26,643 nucleotides of DNA from an uncultured Anaerolineaceae bacterium. GTDB lineage: Bacteria; Chloroflexota; Anaerolineae; Anaerolineales; Anaerolineaceae. The position numbers were made by a program, and so were the translations under genes. The first letter of the stretch is position 1. Each line of letters opens with the position of its first letter. The notes under the pieces were generated by a model. It was given only the letters and a program-made list of their open reading frames with translations, was not told the origin of the DNA and searched no databases. Below, in pieces: positions 1 to 6,147 of the stretch. The DNA is taken from contig CALIHP010000008.1 in the NCBI GenBank assembly GCA_938020565.1, positions 1 through 26,643 of the forward strand, read 5' to 3'.

Positions 1-72
1 CGTCTCGGTCGGCGGCACGTCCGGCGTCTCGGTCGGCGGCACGTCCGGCGTCTCGCTCGGCAGCACGTCCGG
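1..72. repeat. 24-bp tandem repeat, about three copies, running off the left edge
   Basis: Two identical 24-bp units (1-24 and 25-48) are followed by a third (49-72) with two substitutions, then the pattern decays. The unit is a multiple of three and encodes ETPDVPPT-type octapeptides on the minus strand, so it is coding repeat DNA. Copy number beyond the edge cannot be seen. Confidence 0.9.
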
Positions 73-435
73 CGTCGCGCGTAGCGGGTCGAGCGGCACA
101 GGCTGCGGCTGACCTAACAGGTCCTCCGTCGGTATAGGCTGAGCGCCGGGCTGTGCGGGTGCGGCCGGCGTGATGGTTTGCTGAAGCTTTGCTAAGATCG
201 ATAGATACTCGCTGAATTTAAGCGTCGTCGGGTTCCCCAGCTGATCATAGCAGATGTCTTCAGCGTTCGACGTCGCGACGGTCCGCGGGTTCCCAATCGG
301 ATCAAGACAGACGGGACGCTGCGCCGCGGCGGGCGTCAGCACCGTCAGGAAGAGAATGAAAAAGACGAGTGCGGCCGCGGAATGCGATCGCTTCGTCCTG
401 CCTCTGGTTTTTAAGAAAATCGTTTCTAACATCAT
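1..435 (-). CDS. Secreted protein with Thr/Pro-rich tandem repeats (partial, C-terminus beyond left edge)
   Basis: An open frame of 145 codons runs from ATG at 435 to the window edge without a stop. A Shine-Dalgarno (GGGGAGGT) lies about 6 nt before the start. Residues 11-38 look like a signal peptide: basic RGRTKR, a hydrophobic core (ALVFFILFLTVLTP) and a possible AAA|Q cleavage site near 38/39, so the product is probably exported. A short motif occurs twice in the mature part, CLDPIGNPRT (about 43-52) and CYDQLGNPTT (about 62-71), which suggests a small internal duplication. From about residue 120 the chain becomes an 8-residue repeat (ETPDVPPT) encoded by 24-bp tandem repeats, like a linker or wall-spanning stalk. 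It lies 24 nt downstream of the LuxR-type gene on the same strand and is probably co-transcribed. I do not recognise a family. Confidence 0.75.
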   Translation of the reverse strand, partial: MMLETIFLKTRGRTKRSHSAAALVFFILFLTVLTPAAAQRPVCLDPIGNPRTVATSNAEDICYDQLGNPTTLKFSEYLSILAKLQQTITPAAPAQPGAQPIPTEDLLGQPQPVPLDPLRATPDVLPSETPDVPPTETPDVPPTET

Positions 436-459
436 ATTTACCTCCCCGATTTATATCAG

Positions 460-942
460 TTAATACGATTCACACGGCAATTTTGTTCCCAAAATATTTG
501 CATTTCCTGAAAACTCGTCGTTCGGTTCGCCGATCAGGACGGTTGACTCGTTTTCGCGCTTTTCCCGCTCGCGCTCAGCGGCGAAGCGGGCGATCAGTTC
601 GTTTCGCGTCGCGACCTTAAATTTTTCTTTCGCTCCGTCAAGATGAAAGTCGACCGTTGGCGGTGAAATTCTTAAGCTCTGCGCGATTTGTCCCCGCGTC
701 GACCCCGCGGTCAGCAGCTCCAAAACCGTCCGCTGGCGCGGGCTAAGCTGTTCAATGGACGTTGGGTTCCGGCTTAACGCGACGACAAGGACGCCGTTAA
801 TGGCCGCCCAGTCTTCCGGCCGCGTATCGGCAGGAAGCGGAAAGGTCTGCGCGGCGATCCGGTCGAGGACCTGATCGAGAGGATCGGGACTTTTTGTCAG
901 CGCGATCTTCGTATCGTTAATGATAAAAATGATTTTGGTCAT
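460..942 (-). CDS. LuxR-type helix-turn-helix transcriptional regulator
   Basis: A 160-residue protein with a GerE/LuxR-type DNA-binding domain at about residues 66-121: LSPRQRTVLELLTAG, then GQIAQSLRISPPTVDFHL as the helix-turn-helix and a final ARFAAE helix. The N-terminal 65 residues match neither a receiver nor an autoinducer domain that I can recognise. The Asp/Lys set of a response regulator is missing, so it is probably not a phosphorylated regulator. The C-terminal tail after 122 is charged and then polar. The start at 942 has only a weak AGGA-type ribosome site. A strong promoter lies directly upstream with a palindrome over the likely transcription start, suggesting autoregulation. 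The secreted repeat protein follows 24 nt downstream and is the obvious co-regulated target. Identity of the fold is secure; the signal is unknown. Confidence 0.85.
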   Translation of the reverse strand: MTKIIFIINDTKIALTKSPDPLDQVLDRIAAQTFPLPADTRPEDWAAINGVLVVALSRNPTSIEQLSPRQRTVLELLTAGSTRGQIAQSLRISPPTVDFHLDGAKEKFKVATRNELIARFAAEREREKRENESTVLIGEPNDEFSGNANILGTKLPCESY

Positions 943-965
943 GCTTCTGTTTCCTGTCTTGCGAG

Positions 966-985
966 CTTAGAATATCGGTTCTAAG
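966..985. promoter_or_regulatory. Palindromic operator candidate over the transcription start
   Basis: CTTAGAA and TTCTAAG form perfect 7-bp arms around a 6-nt spacer. The palindrome starts 2 nt downstream of the -10 box and covers the predicted +1, a position typical of a repressor or autoregulator site. A dimeric LuxR-type protein encoded just downstream is the natural candidate to bind it. Binding is inferred. Confidence 0.55.
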
Positions 986-987
986 AT

Positions 988-1016
988 ACTATAGAACATT
1001 TTGACACAAAAGTCAA
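988..1016 (-). promoter_or_regulatory. Sigma-70-type promoter of the LuxR-type gene
   Basis: Read on the minus strand, TTGACT (1016-1011) and TATAGT (993-988) are separated by exactly 17 nt, a near-consensus arrangement. The predicted start is near 981, giving a leader of roughly 40 nt before the ATG at 942. A small inverted repeat (TTGAC/GTCAA, 1001-1016) overlaps the -35. Confidence 0.75.
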
Positions 1017-1095
1017 GTGAAAAATTTTAAGCCGGATTCGCGTTCGCCTTGCCTCAGGGTTCCCTGATATCTTCGATCCGATTCGAAGGACTCGT

Positions 1096-1127
1096 AAAGA
1101 AAAACGACTTCGTTTTTTTGAAGTCGT
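1096..1127 (-). terminator. Rho-independent terminator of tRNA-Pro
   Basis: On the minus strand ACGACTTC pairs with GAAGTCGT (8 bp, loop AAAAAAAC) and is followed by a T-rich tract (TTTTTCTTT). It begins a few bases after the 3' end of the tRNA. Confidence 0.8.
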
Positions 1128-1132
1128 TCATG

Positions 1133-1207
1133 TCGGGGCACCGGGATTTGAACCCGGGGCCTCTTGCACCCCATGCAAGCGCGCTAGCCGGGCTGCGCTA
1201 TGCCCCG
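1133..1207 (-). tRNA. tRNA-Pro (anticodon GGG)
   Basis: A 75-nt cloverleaf on the minus strand. The acceptor stem is CGGGGCA/TGCCCCG with the C1:G72 pair and A73 typical of bacterial tRNA-Pro. The T arm is CCGGG-TTCAAAT-CCCGG. The anticodon arm is CTTGC-ATGGGGT-GCAAG, which places GGG at 34-36 and G at 37, as expected for proline. The 3' CCA is not encoded. It reads CCC (and CCT) codons. A promoter lies 12 nt upstream and a terminator follows, so it is an independent unit. Confidence 0.96.
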
Positions 1208-1218
1208 AACACTGCGTA

Positions 1219-1247
1219 AGTATACATGATTTTTAACGATTGCGCAA
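1219..1247 (-). promoter_or_regulatory. Promoter of tRNA-Pro
   Basis: Minus-strand TTGCGC (1247-1242) and TATACT (1224-1219) are 17 nt apart. The predicted start lies about 5 nt before the mature tRNA 5' end at 1207. The -35 is only a partial match. Confidence 0.55.
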
Positions 1248-1266
1248 GAACCGCCGTCTCGCCGCG

Positions 1267-1833
1267 TCAGGATTCCGGACCTGCCAGCGCTTTTTTCAGG
1301 TCGAAGCCGCAGGACGCGCAGGGTGCGTCGTTAAAAAGACGCCGTCCGCAGCGGCAGACTTTTCCGATCGGACGGGCGGGGTTGCCAACGACGAGCGTAT
1401 ACGGGGGAACGTCGGCGGTGACGACGGATCCGGCGCCGACCATGCAATATTCTCCCAACGTATGGCGGCAGACAATCGTCGCATTCGCTCCGATCGACGC
1501 GCCGCGCCTGACAAGCGTTTCGGAGACCTCCCAATCCTGAATAAAGCCGCGCGGATAGTAGTCGTTGGTAAAAACGGCGTTCGGCCCGACGAAGACGTCG
1601 TCCTCAATCGTGACGCCGTTGAAGACGGAAACGCCGTTCTGGATTTTAACGCCGTTGCCGATCCTGACGGCATGATCGATATAAACGTCTTTCCCGATCA
1701 CGCAGTTTTCGCCGATTTCGGCGTCTTCGCGAATCTGCGCGTTGATCCAGATTTTCGTTCCCGCGCCGATTTTAGCCCGCTCGGATACATGCGCGCTGGG
1801 ATCGATATAGGGGGCTTTCTTTTCGTCTGTCAT
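1267..1833 (-). CDS. Hexapeptide-repeat amino-sugar N-acetyltransferase (WlbB/WbpD-like)
   Basis: A 188-residue left-handed beta-helix acetyltransferase. Hexapeptide repeats run from about residue 10 to 150 (for example AKIGAGTKIW, AEIGENCVIG, VTIEDDVFVGPNAVF, ASIGANATIV, CMVGAGSVVT). The NDYYPR segment at 90-95 is typical of the WlbB/WbpD group, which acetylates the 3-amino group of a UDP-activated aminosugar using acetyl-CoA. Unlike the shortest members it ends in a four-cysteine tail (Cys160, 162, 172, 175; CxC-x9-CxxC), which looks like a small metal-binding knuckle. It lies 38 nt after the DegT-type aminotransferase that would supply the amino substrate, so the two form a likely operon. 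The exact sugar cannot be read from sequence. A GAGG ribosome site precedes the ATG at 1833. Confidence 0.88.
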   Translation of the reverse strand: MTDEKKAPYIDPSAHVSERAKIGAGTKIWINAQIREDAEIGENCVIGKDVYIDHAVRIGNGVKIQNGVSVFNGVTIEDDVFVGPNAVFTNDYYPRGFIQDWEVSETLVRRGASIGANATIVCRHTLGEYCMVGAGSVVTADVPPYTLVVGNPARPIGKVCRCGRRLFNDAPCASCGFDLKKALAGPES

Positions 1834-1871
1834 GCAGCTGCCTCGTTTTTCTTTCGCCTCAACCGGGCCGT

Positions 1872-2960
1872 TTAAGCGCCGAACGCGTTTACGACGCGGG
1901 CGACAACGGCGATTTCGTCGCTGGTCAGGCCTGGGTGAACCGGGAGCGAAACGATTTGCGTCTTGATCCGGTCGGAGACGGGGTAGTCGGTACGGAATCC
2001 GAACGACGCGTAACAGCGCTGTTCCGGGATCGTAAACGGGTAAAAGACGCCGAAGCCGACTTCATTCGCGTTCAGGAAAGCGGTAAATTCGTCGCGGAGC
2101 CCGTCCTCGATCAGGACGGAATACTGATGGAAGCAGTGATCCGAGCCGGGAACGACGAACGGGGCGACGACGCGCGGGTTGGCGATGCGCCGGTTGAGCT
2201 CTGCGGCGTTGGCGCGGCGTCTGGCGTTGAATTCCGGGAGCCGTTTCAGCTGGCAGAGGCCGATTGCGCCGGCGATATTGGTCATCCGGTAGTTGTAGCC
2301 GATGATGTCGTGATGATAGCGGATTTTCATTCCATGATTGATCAGCAGCTTCGCCGTATCGCGGAGGTCCTCACGGTTAGTCACGACCATCCCGCCCTCG
2401 CCGGTCGTCATGTTCTTCGTCGGATAGAAGCTGAAGCAGCCGGCGTCGCCAAAGGTTCCGACCGGCTTCCCGTTCCAGGCCGCGCCGTGAGCCTGCGCGC
2501 AGTCTTCGATCAGGATCAGCTTGTACCGGTCGACGAGCGCCATGATCCGGTCCATGTCGCAGGCCTGTCCGAACAGGTGGACAATGAGGAGAGCTTTAAT
2601 CGTCGGATCGACGCGTAGCGCGGCTTCGACGGCGTCCGGATCGATCGTAAACGCGTCGGGGAGAATATCGGCGAAAACCGGCGCTGCGCCGGCGTAAAGG
2701 ATCGCGTTCGTCGAGGCGATAAATGAAAATGGGGTTGTCAGCACTTTATCGCCGTTCCCGATCCCGAGCGAACGGAGCGCGACTTCGAGCGCGGTCGTTC
2801 CGGAAGTCGTCGCGACCGCGTATTTCGCGCCAAGGTAAGCGGCGAATTCATTTTCGAACTGCGTTACGATCGCGCCGTTGGCGATCATTCCTGAGTCAAG
2901 GACCTCGGCGACGGCTTTTTTCTCGGCTTCGCCGATCAGCGGTTTTGCGATGGAGATCAT
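1872..2960 (-). CDS. DegT/DnrJ/EryC1 family PLP-dependent sugar aminotransferase
   Basis: A 362-residue fold-type I aminotransferase of nucleotide-sugar pathways (WlbC/WbpE-like). Visible landmarks are the N-terminal MISIAKPLIGEAEKKAV, the substrate/PLP loop TTSGTTALEVAL (51-62), EDCAQAHGA (152-160) and the PLP-binding lysine in SFYPTKNMTTGEGG (Lys182). It would aminate a UDP-keto-sugar using glutamate. The ATG at 2960 is preceded by GGGAGG with 6-7 nt spacing. The in-frame ATG at 2981 would place that ribosome site inside the gene and adds seven atypical residues, so I reject it. The acetyltransferase follows on the same strand, and the pair makes a 3-acetamido sugar precursor for surface glycan in related clusters. 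The dehydrogenase and epimerase steps are not in the window. Confidence 0.9.
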   Translation of the reverse strand: MISIAKPLIGEAEKKAVAEVLDSGMIANGAIVTQFENEFAAYLGAKYAVATTSGTTALEVALRSLGIGNGDKVLTTPFSFIASTNAILYAGAAPVFADILPDAFTIDPDAVEAALRVDPTIKALLIVHLFGQACDMDRIMALVDRYKLILIEDCAQAHGAAWNGKPVGTFGDAGCFSFYPTKNMTTGEGGMVVTNREDLRDTAKLLINHGMKIRYHHDIIGYNYRMTNIAGAIGLCQLKRLPEFNARRRANAAELNRRIANPRVVAPFVVPGSDHCFHQYSVLIEDGLRDEFTAFLNANEVGFGVFYPFTIPEQRCYASFGFRTDYPVSDRIKTQIVSLPVHPGLTSDEIAVVARVVNAFGA

Positions 2961-3010
2961 GCGTTTCCTCCCAAAAATCACGGGTCAGAGTTGTCAAAAA
3001 TTCCATGGAA

Positions 3011-3019
3011 ATTATATCA
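3011..3019 (-). promoter_or_regulatory. Extended -10 promoter of the aminosugar operon
   Basis: On the minus strand the sequence reads TGATATAAT, a perfect extended -10 (TGnTATAAT). No good -35 is seen, as expected for this class. The predicted start near 3004 leaves a leader of about 44 nt to the ATG at 2960. Confidence 0.5.
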
Positions 3020-3167
3020 GCCTTCTACGGTCAGGCGGAACGGCGTTCTCCGCTTGTTATTAAGCGGGACGCACGGTTCGCTGCCTGGGGCGCGTCCAGC
3101 AGAGGAGGAAAGAGGTTATGCCTGTCATGGTTGCGGCGCGGCGAATTCAGGGCGCGTTCGGTCGGCA

Positions 3168-3176
3168 TGATAAAAT
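3168..3176 (+). promoter_or_regulatory. Extended -10 promoter candidate of glyS
   Basis: TGATAAAAT fits the extended -10 pattern. The predicted start near 3183 gives a leader of about 45 nt before glyS. A second possible site (TTGTCA at 2991, TATATC at 3013, 16-nt spacer) lies further upstream and would give a leader of about 200 nt. Confidence 0.4.
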
Positions 3177-3228
3177 TTTGAATCGATAGAATAAAAAACG
3201 GGAATTATTCCATGCGGGAGGGTTTTGT

Positions 3229-4638
3229 ATGAGCGTTCCATCCGGAGCATCGCTTGATAAAATTACCGCGTTATCGAAGCGCCGCGGTTTCGTCTACGCT
3301 ACGTCGGATATCTACGGCGGGTTAGCCAGTTCGTATGATTACGGTCCGTTAGGCGCAGAGCTGCTGCGAAATATCCGCAACCTGTGGTGGCATGACATGA
3401 TCACGACGCGGGAGGACATGATTGGGCTGGATACGCAAATCCTGCTTCATCCGGAAACCTGGGTCGCTTCGGGTCATGTCAACGCGTTTAACGATCCGCT
3501 GGTCGAGGATAAGGTCACGCATAAGCGTTACCGCGCCGATCACCTGATCGAGGCGTGGCTGGAGAAGCATCCGATCGACGGGGAGGTCGTCGTCGAGGGA
3601 ATGGATTTGGACGAGATCGGCGCGTTTATCGAAAAATACGGGGTTAAGACGCCCGACGGGAACGACGTTTTCCCGCCGAAAGCGTTTAATATCATGTTCC
3701 AGACGGCGATCGGCGTCGTCGAGGGAGAGAAGCTTCCGGTTTACCTGCGCGGCGAGACGGCGCAGGGGATTTTCACCAACTTCGCCAATATTTTGAATTC
3801 CTCCCGGGTCCAGCTTCCTTTCGGCGTCGGCAATATCGGCAAAAGCTTCCGCAACGAAATTACGACCGGTCAGTTCGTTTTCCGAACGCTCGAATTCGAA
3901 CAGGCGGAAATCGAATACTTCTTCGATCCGGAGAAAACGGAGTGGGAACCGCTTTTTAAAAGCTGGCAGGACGCCATGTTCAGGTTTATTCACGAGCGGA
4001 TCGGGATTCGTGCCGAGAAGCTCCGCTGGCGGCGGCATTCCGACCAGGAACGTTCGTTTTACAGCAGGGAGACGTATGATCTCGAATATGAATTTCCGTT
4101 CGGCTTCAAGGAGCTTTGGGGAATTGCCTATCGGACCTCGTACGACCTGCAGCAGCATATCGATCATTCCGGGAAGGATTTATCCTATCGGGATCCGATG
4201 GACCCGAAGCGAACGATCGTTCCGCACGTGATCGAACCGGCGGTTGGGATTAACCGGATTTTCCTGATGGCGATGTGCGACGCGTATTGGGAAGACAGCG
4301 AAAATAATCGGGTCGTCATGAGGTTCCATCCTTTGATCGCGCCGTACAAAGCCGCCGTTTTCCCGCTCGTCAGGAACAAGCCGGAGATCGTCGACAAGGC
4401 GCGCGGCGTTTTCAAGCTGCTGGCCGCGAAGATGGGGGTCAGCTGGGACGATCGCGGCAATATCGGCAAGCGCTATTTCTATCAGGACGAAATCGGGACG
4501 CCATACTGCGTTACGATCGATTATCAGACGCTCGAAGACGATACGGTAACCGTACGTGAGCGCGATACGATGGCGCAGGAGCGCGTGGCGATTTCCGATC
4601 TGCTGCCGAAGCTGATGAAAGGGATCGAGGAAATTTAA
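3229..4638 (+). CDS. glyS: Glycyl-tRNA synthetase (dimeric, class II)
   Basis: A 469-residue single-chain glycyl-tRNA synthetase of the alpha-2 type, not the two-subunit alpha/beta form. It charges tRNA-Gly in the cytoplasm. Landmarks are the N-terminal YATSDIYGGLASSYDYGPLG (23-42, motif 1 region), YLRGETAQGIFTNF (172-185), class II motif 2 with FRNE (207-210) and motif 3 EPAVGINRIFL (336-346). The anticodon-binding domain occupies roughly 370-469. The segment FRTLEFEQAEIEYF (218-231) has Leu221 where members I remember carry Arg (TREFEQME). GGGAGG lies 7 nt before the ATG. No T-box leader is evident. There is no clear terminator before the next gene at 4796, but the gap of 157 nt and the change in base composition argue against co-transcription. 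Confidence 0.96.
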   Translation: MSVPSGASLDKITALSKRRGFVYATSDIYGGLASSYDYGPLGAELLRNIRNLWWHDMITTREDMIGLDTQILLHPETWVASGHVNAFNDPLVEDKVTHKRYRADHLIEAWLEKHPIDGEVVVEGMDLDEIGAFIEKYGVKTPDGNDVFPPKAFNIMFQTAIGVVEGEKLPVYLRGETAQGIFTNFANILNSSRVQLPFGVGNIGKSFRNEITTGQFVFRTLEFEQAEIEYFFDPEKTEWEPLFKSWQDAMFRFIHERIGIRAEKLRWRRHSDQERSFYSRETYDLEYEFPFGFKELWGIAYRTSYDLQQHIDHSGKDLSYRDPMDPKRTIVPHVIEPAVGINRIFLMAMCDAYWEDSENNRVVMRFHPLIAPYKAAVFPLVRNKPEIVDKARGVFKLLAAKMGVSWDDRGNIGKRYFYQDEIGTPYCVTIDYQTLEDDTVTVRERDTMAQERVAISDLLPKLMKGIEEI

Positions 4639-4795
4639 ATTTCACAACGAACGCTGTTTCCTGTTCCTTAATTTACCATATTGCTTTCGGCAATGCGGCG
4701 AAAAAATTGTCGTAGAGATTCCTGAAGGATCAGCAAAAAAGGCAAACCGGATATGCTGCTGATGACGATTCGACAAAGTTAGCTGAAGGTTGGTA

Positions 4796-6025
4796 ATGGA
4801 ACGAACCGAAATTTTAAAACGGCTCAAGGCACTCATCAGCATCAACGGACTTATTATCGGAGCGGCTGTCGGCTCCGGTATGACAGCAAAATATACGGCT
4901 ATGGGCGGGGCGGACTTCCTGCTAGCGTTAAGCGCGGGAAAGTATCGCATGATGGGACGAAGTTCTTATCTGAGTTATTTTTGCTACGGCAACAATAACG
5001 ATATTGTTATGGAAATGGGAACGAGAGAACTCATCCCGGCGATCCGGGAGGTCCCGATTCTTTTCGGTCTGTTTGCCAACGATCCCGAAATACATCTTTA
5101 CGGTTATCTCAAAGAAATTAGAGACCGGGGATTTTCCGGTATTGTCAACTTTCCGACGATGGCGTTGATCGACGGTCGGTTTCGTGAAGCGTTGGAAGAA
5201 GAAAACAACACTTTTTCGCGAGAGGTGGAGGCAATCCAGCTGGCGCATTTGCTGGATCTTTTTACGATCGCGTTTGTAACGGAGGAGGATGAAGCAAGGC
5301 AGATGCTGAATGCCGGAGCTGACGTGATATGTGTTCATCTCGGTCTTACAAAAGGCGGTTTCCTCGGGGCTAAGAAATACCTTTCTCTTGAAGAAGCGCG
5401 CAGGCTGGGGCAGAAGATTTACCAGCTCTGCGAAGAGCTTCGTCCGGAAGTCATTCGCATGATTTACGCCGGTCCGGTTAATTCGCCGATCGATATGCAG
5501 TATTTTTATCGGAATACGAGCTGTCAGGGGTATATCGGCGGCTCGACTTTTGACAGGATTCCGGTTGAGCGTGCGATTCTGGAGACGACCAGGGCTTTTA
5601 AAGATTCGGGAACGTTGAATGACCATGATTCGATGACGAAGCTGCTGAACGTTGAATGGAATACCGGGGATTATGTCGAATTTGTTAAGAAATATATCGC
5701 TCAGCATTATGAAACAAAAATCTGCCTTGGCGAGTTGGCGCTGGTTACGCATATTTCCCCTTCGTATCTCAGTACACGATTCAAGAAGGAGACAGGTTGT
5801 AGTTTTACGGAGTATCTCGTTCGGTTTCGAGTCAACAAGGCTAAAGACCTTTTGCGGAAAACGCATCTTTCCTTCAAGGAAATCGCGGCGAGAGTCGGAT
5901 ATGACGATTATGCACAGTTCTCCAAGATGTTTAAGAAGTACGCTGGAGTCTCTCCGACAACCTTTTCTCGGGATCATATAAACACAAGAATAAGTAAGCT
6001 GAAGCCCTGGTCAAGTGGAAGATAA
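4796..6025 (+). CDS. AraC-family regulator with N-terminal PEP_hydrolase-like (TIM-barrel) sensor domain
   Basis: A 409-residue fusion. Residues 1 to about 275 align along their whole length with the enzyme encoded at 7399-8229 and share NFPT..LIDG(R/K)FR, an E-E pair, GAD, H.GLT and GP, so they belong to the PEP_hydrolase/TIM-br_sig_trns family (Pfam PF09370). Residues about 294-393 are a two-helix-turn-helix AraC domain (LGELALVTHISPSYLSTRFK, then FKEIAARVGYDDYAQFSKMF and SPTTF). Residues conserved in the enzyme copy are altered here: Cys95 is replaced by Phe93 and His226 by Tyr224. The barrel therefore probably binds a ligand without turning it over. The ATG at 4796 is preferred, with GAAGG 6 nt before it; an in-frame TTG at 4790 directly abuts that site. 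It lies upstream of and parallel to its presumed targets. Domain calls are confident; sensing is inference. Confidence 0.88.
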   Translation: MERTEILKRLKALISINGLIIGAAVGSGMTAKYTAMGGADFLLALSAGKYRMMGRSSYLSYFCYGNNNDIVMEMGTRELIPAIREVPILFGLFANDPEIHLYGYLKEIRDRGFSGIVNFPTMALIDGRFREALEEENNTFSREVEAIQLAHLLDLFTIAFVTEEDEARQMLNAGADVICVHLGLTKGGFLGAKKYLSLEEARRLGQKIYQLCEELRPEVIRMIYAGPVNSPIDMQYFYRNTSCQGYIGGSTFDRIPVERAILETTRAFKDSGTLNDHDSMTKLLNVEWNTGDYVEFVKKYIAQHYETKICLGELALVTHISPSYLSTRFKKETGCSFTEYLVRFRVNKAKDLLRKTHLSFKEIAARVGYDDYAQFSKMFKKYAGVSPTTFSRDHINTRISKLKPWSSGR

Positions 6026-6070
6026 ACACATAAAAAAGAAATAAAAACACATTCATTCCGGCTGTGAATT

Positions 6071-6111
6071 ACGGTAGAATCCTATATACAGTAAAGATTC
6101 TACCGTTTTTT
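6071..6111 (+). terminator. Rho-independent terminator or attenuator between the regulator and the Tm-1-like gene
   Basis: ACGGTAGAATC and GATTCTACCGT form a perfect 11-bp stem around a 14-nt loop, followed by TTTTTT. It sits 45 nt after the AraC-type stop and 36 nt before the next ATG. It may end the regulator transcript or act as a partial brake on read-through. Part of the palindrome could also be a protein-binding site. Confidence 0.75.
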
Positions 6112-6147
6112 AGGCTATCGGATAACTGGACTTATCGGAGGAATATT

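Noticed and set aside
1..72. Short repeats resembling a CRISPR array
   Set aside because: The units are contiguous with no spacers and encode an in-frame octapeptide repeat of a secreted protein.
3032..3045. T-box-like sequence (CAGGCGGAACGGCG) upstream of glyS
   Set aside because: Only a partial match to the T-box core, too far upstream of the gene, with no terminator/antiterminator pair or stem I before it.
6064..6147. N-terminal extension of the Tm-1-like protein from ATG 6064
   Set aside because: It would translate through the terminator hairpin; ATG 6148 has a GGAGG site and begins at the family N-terminus.
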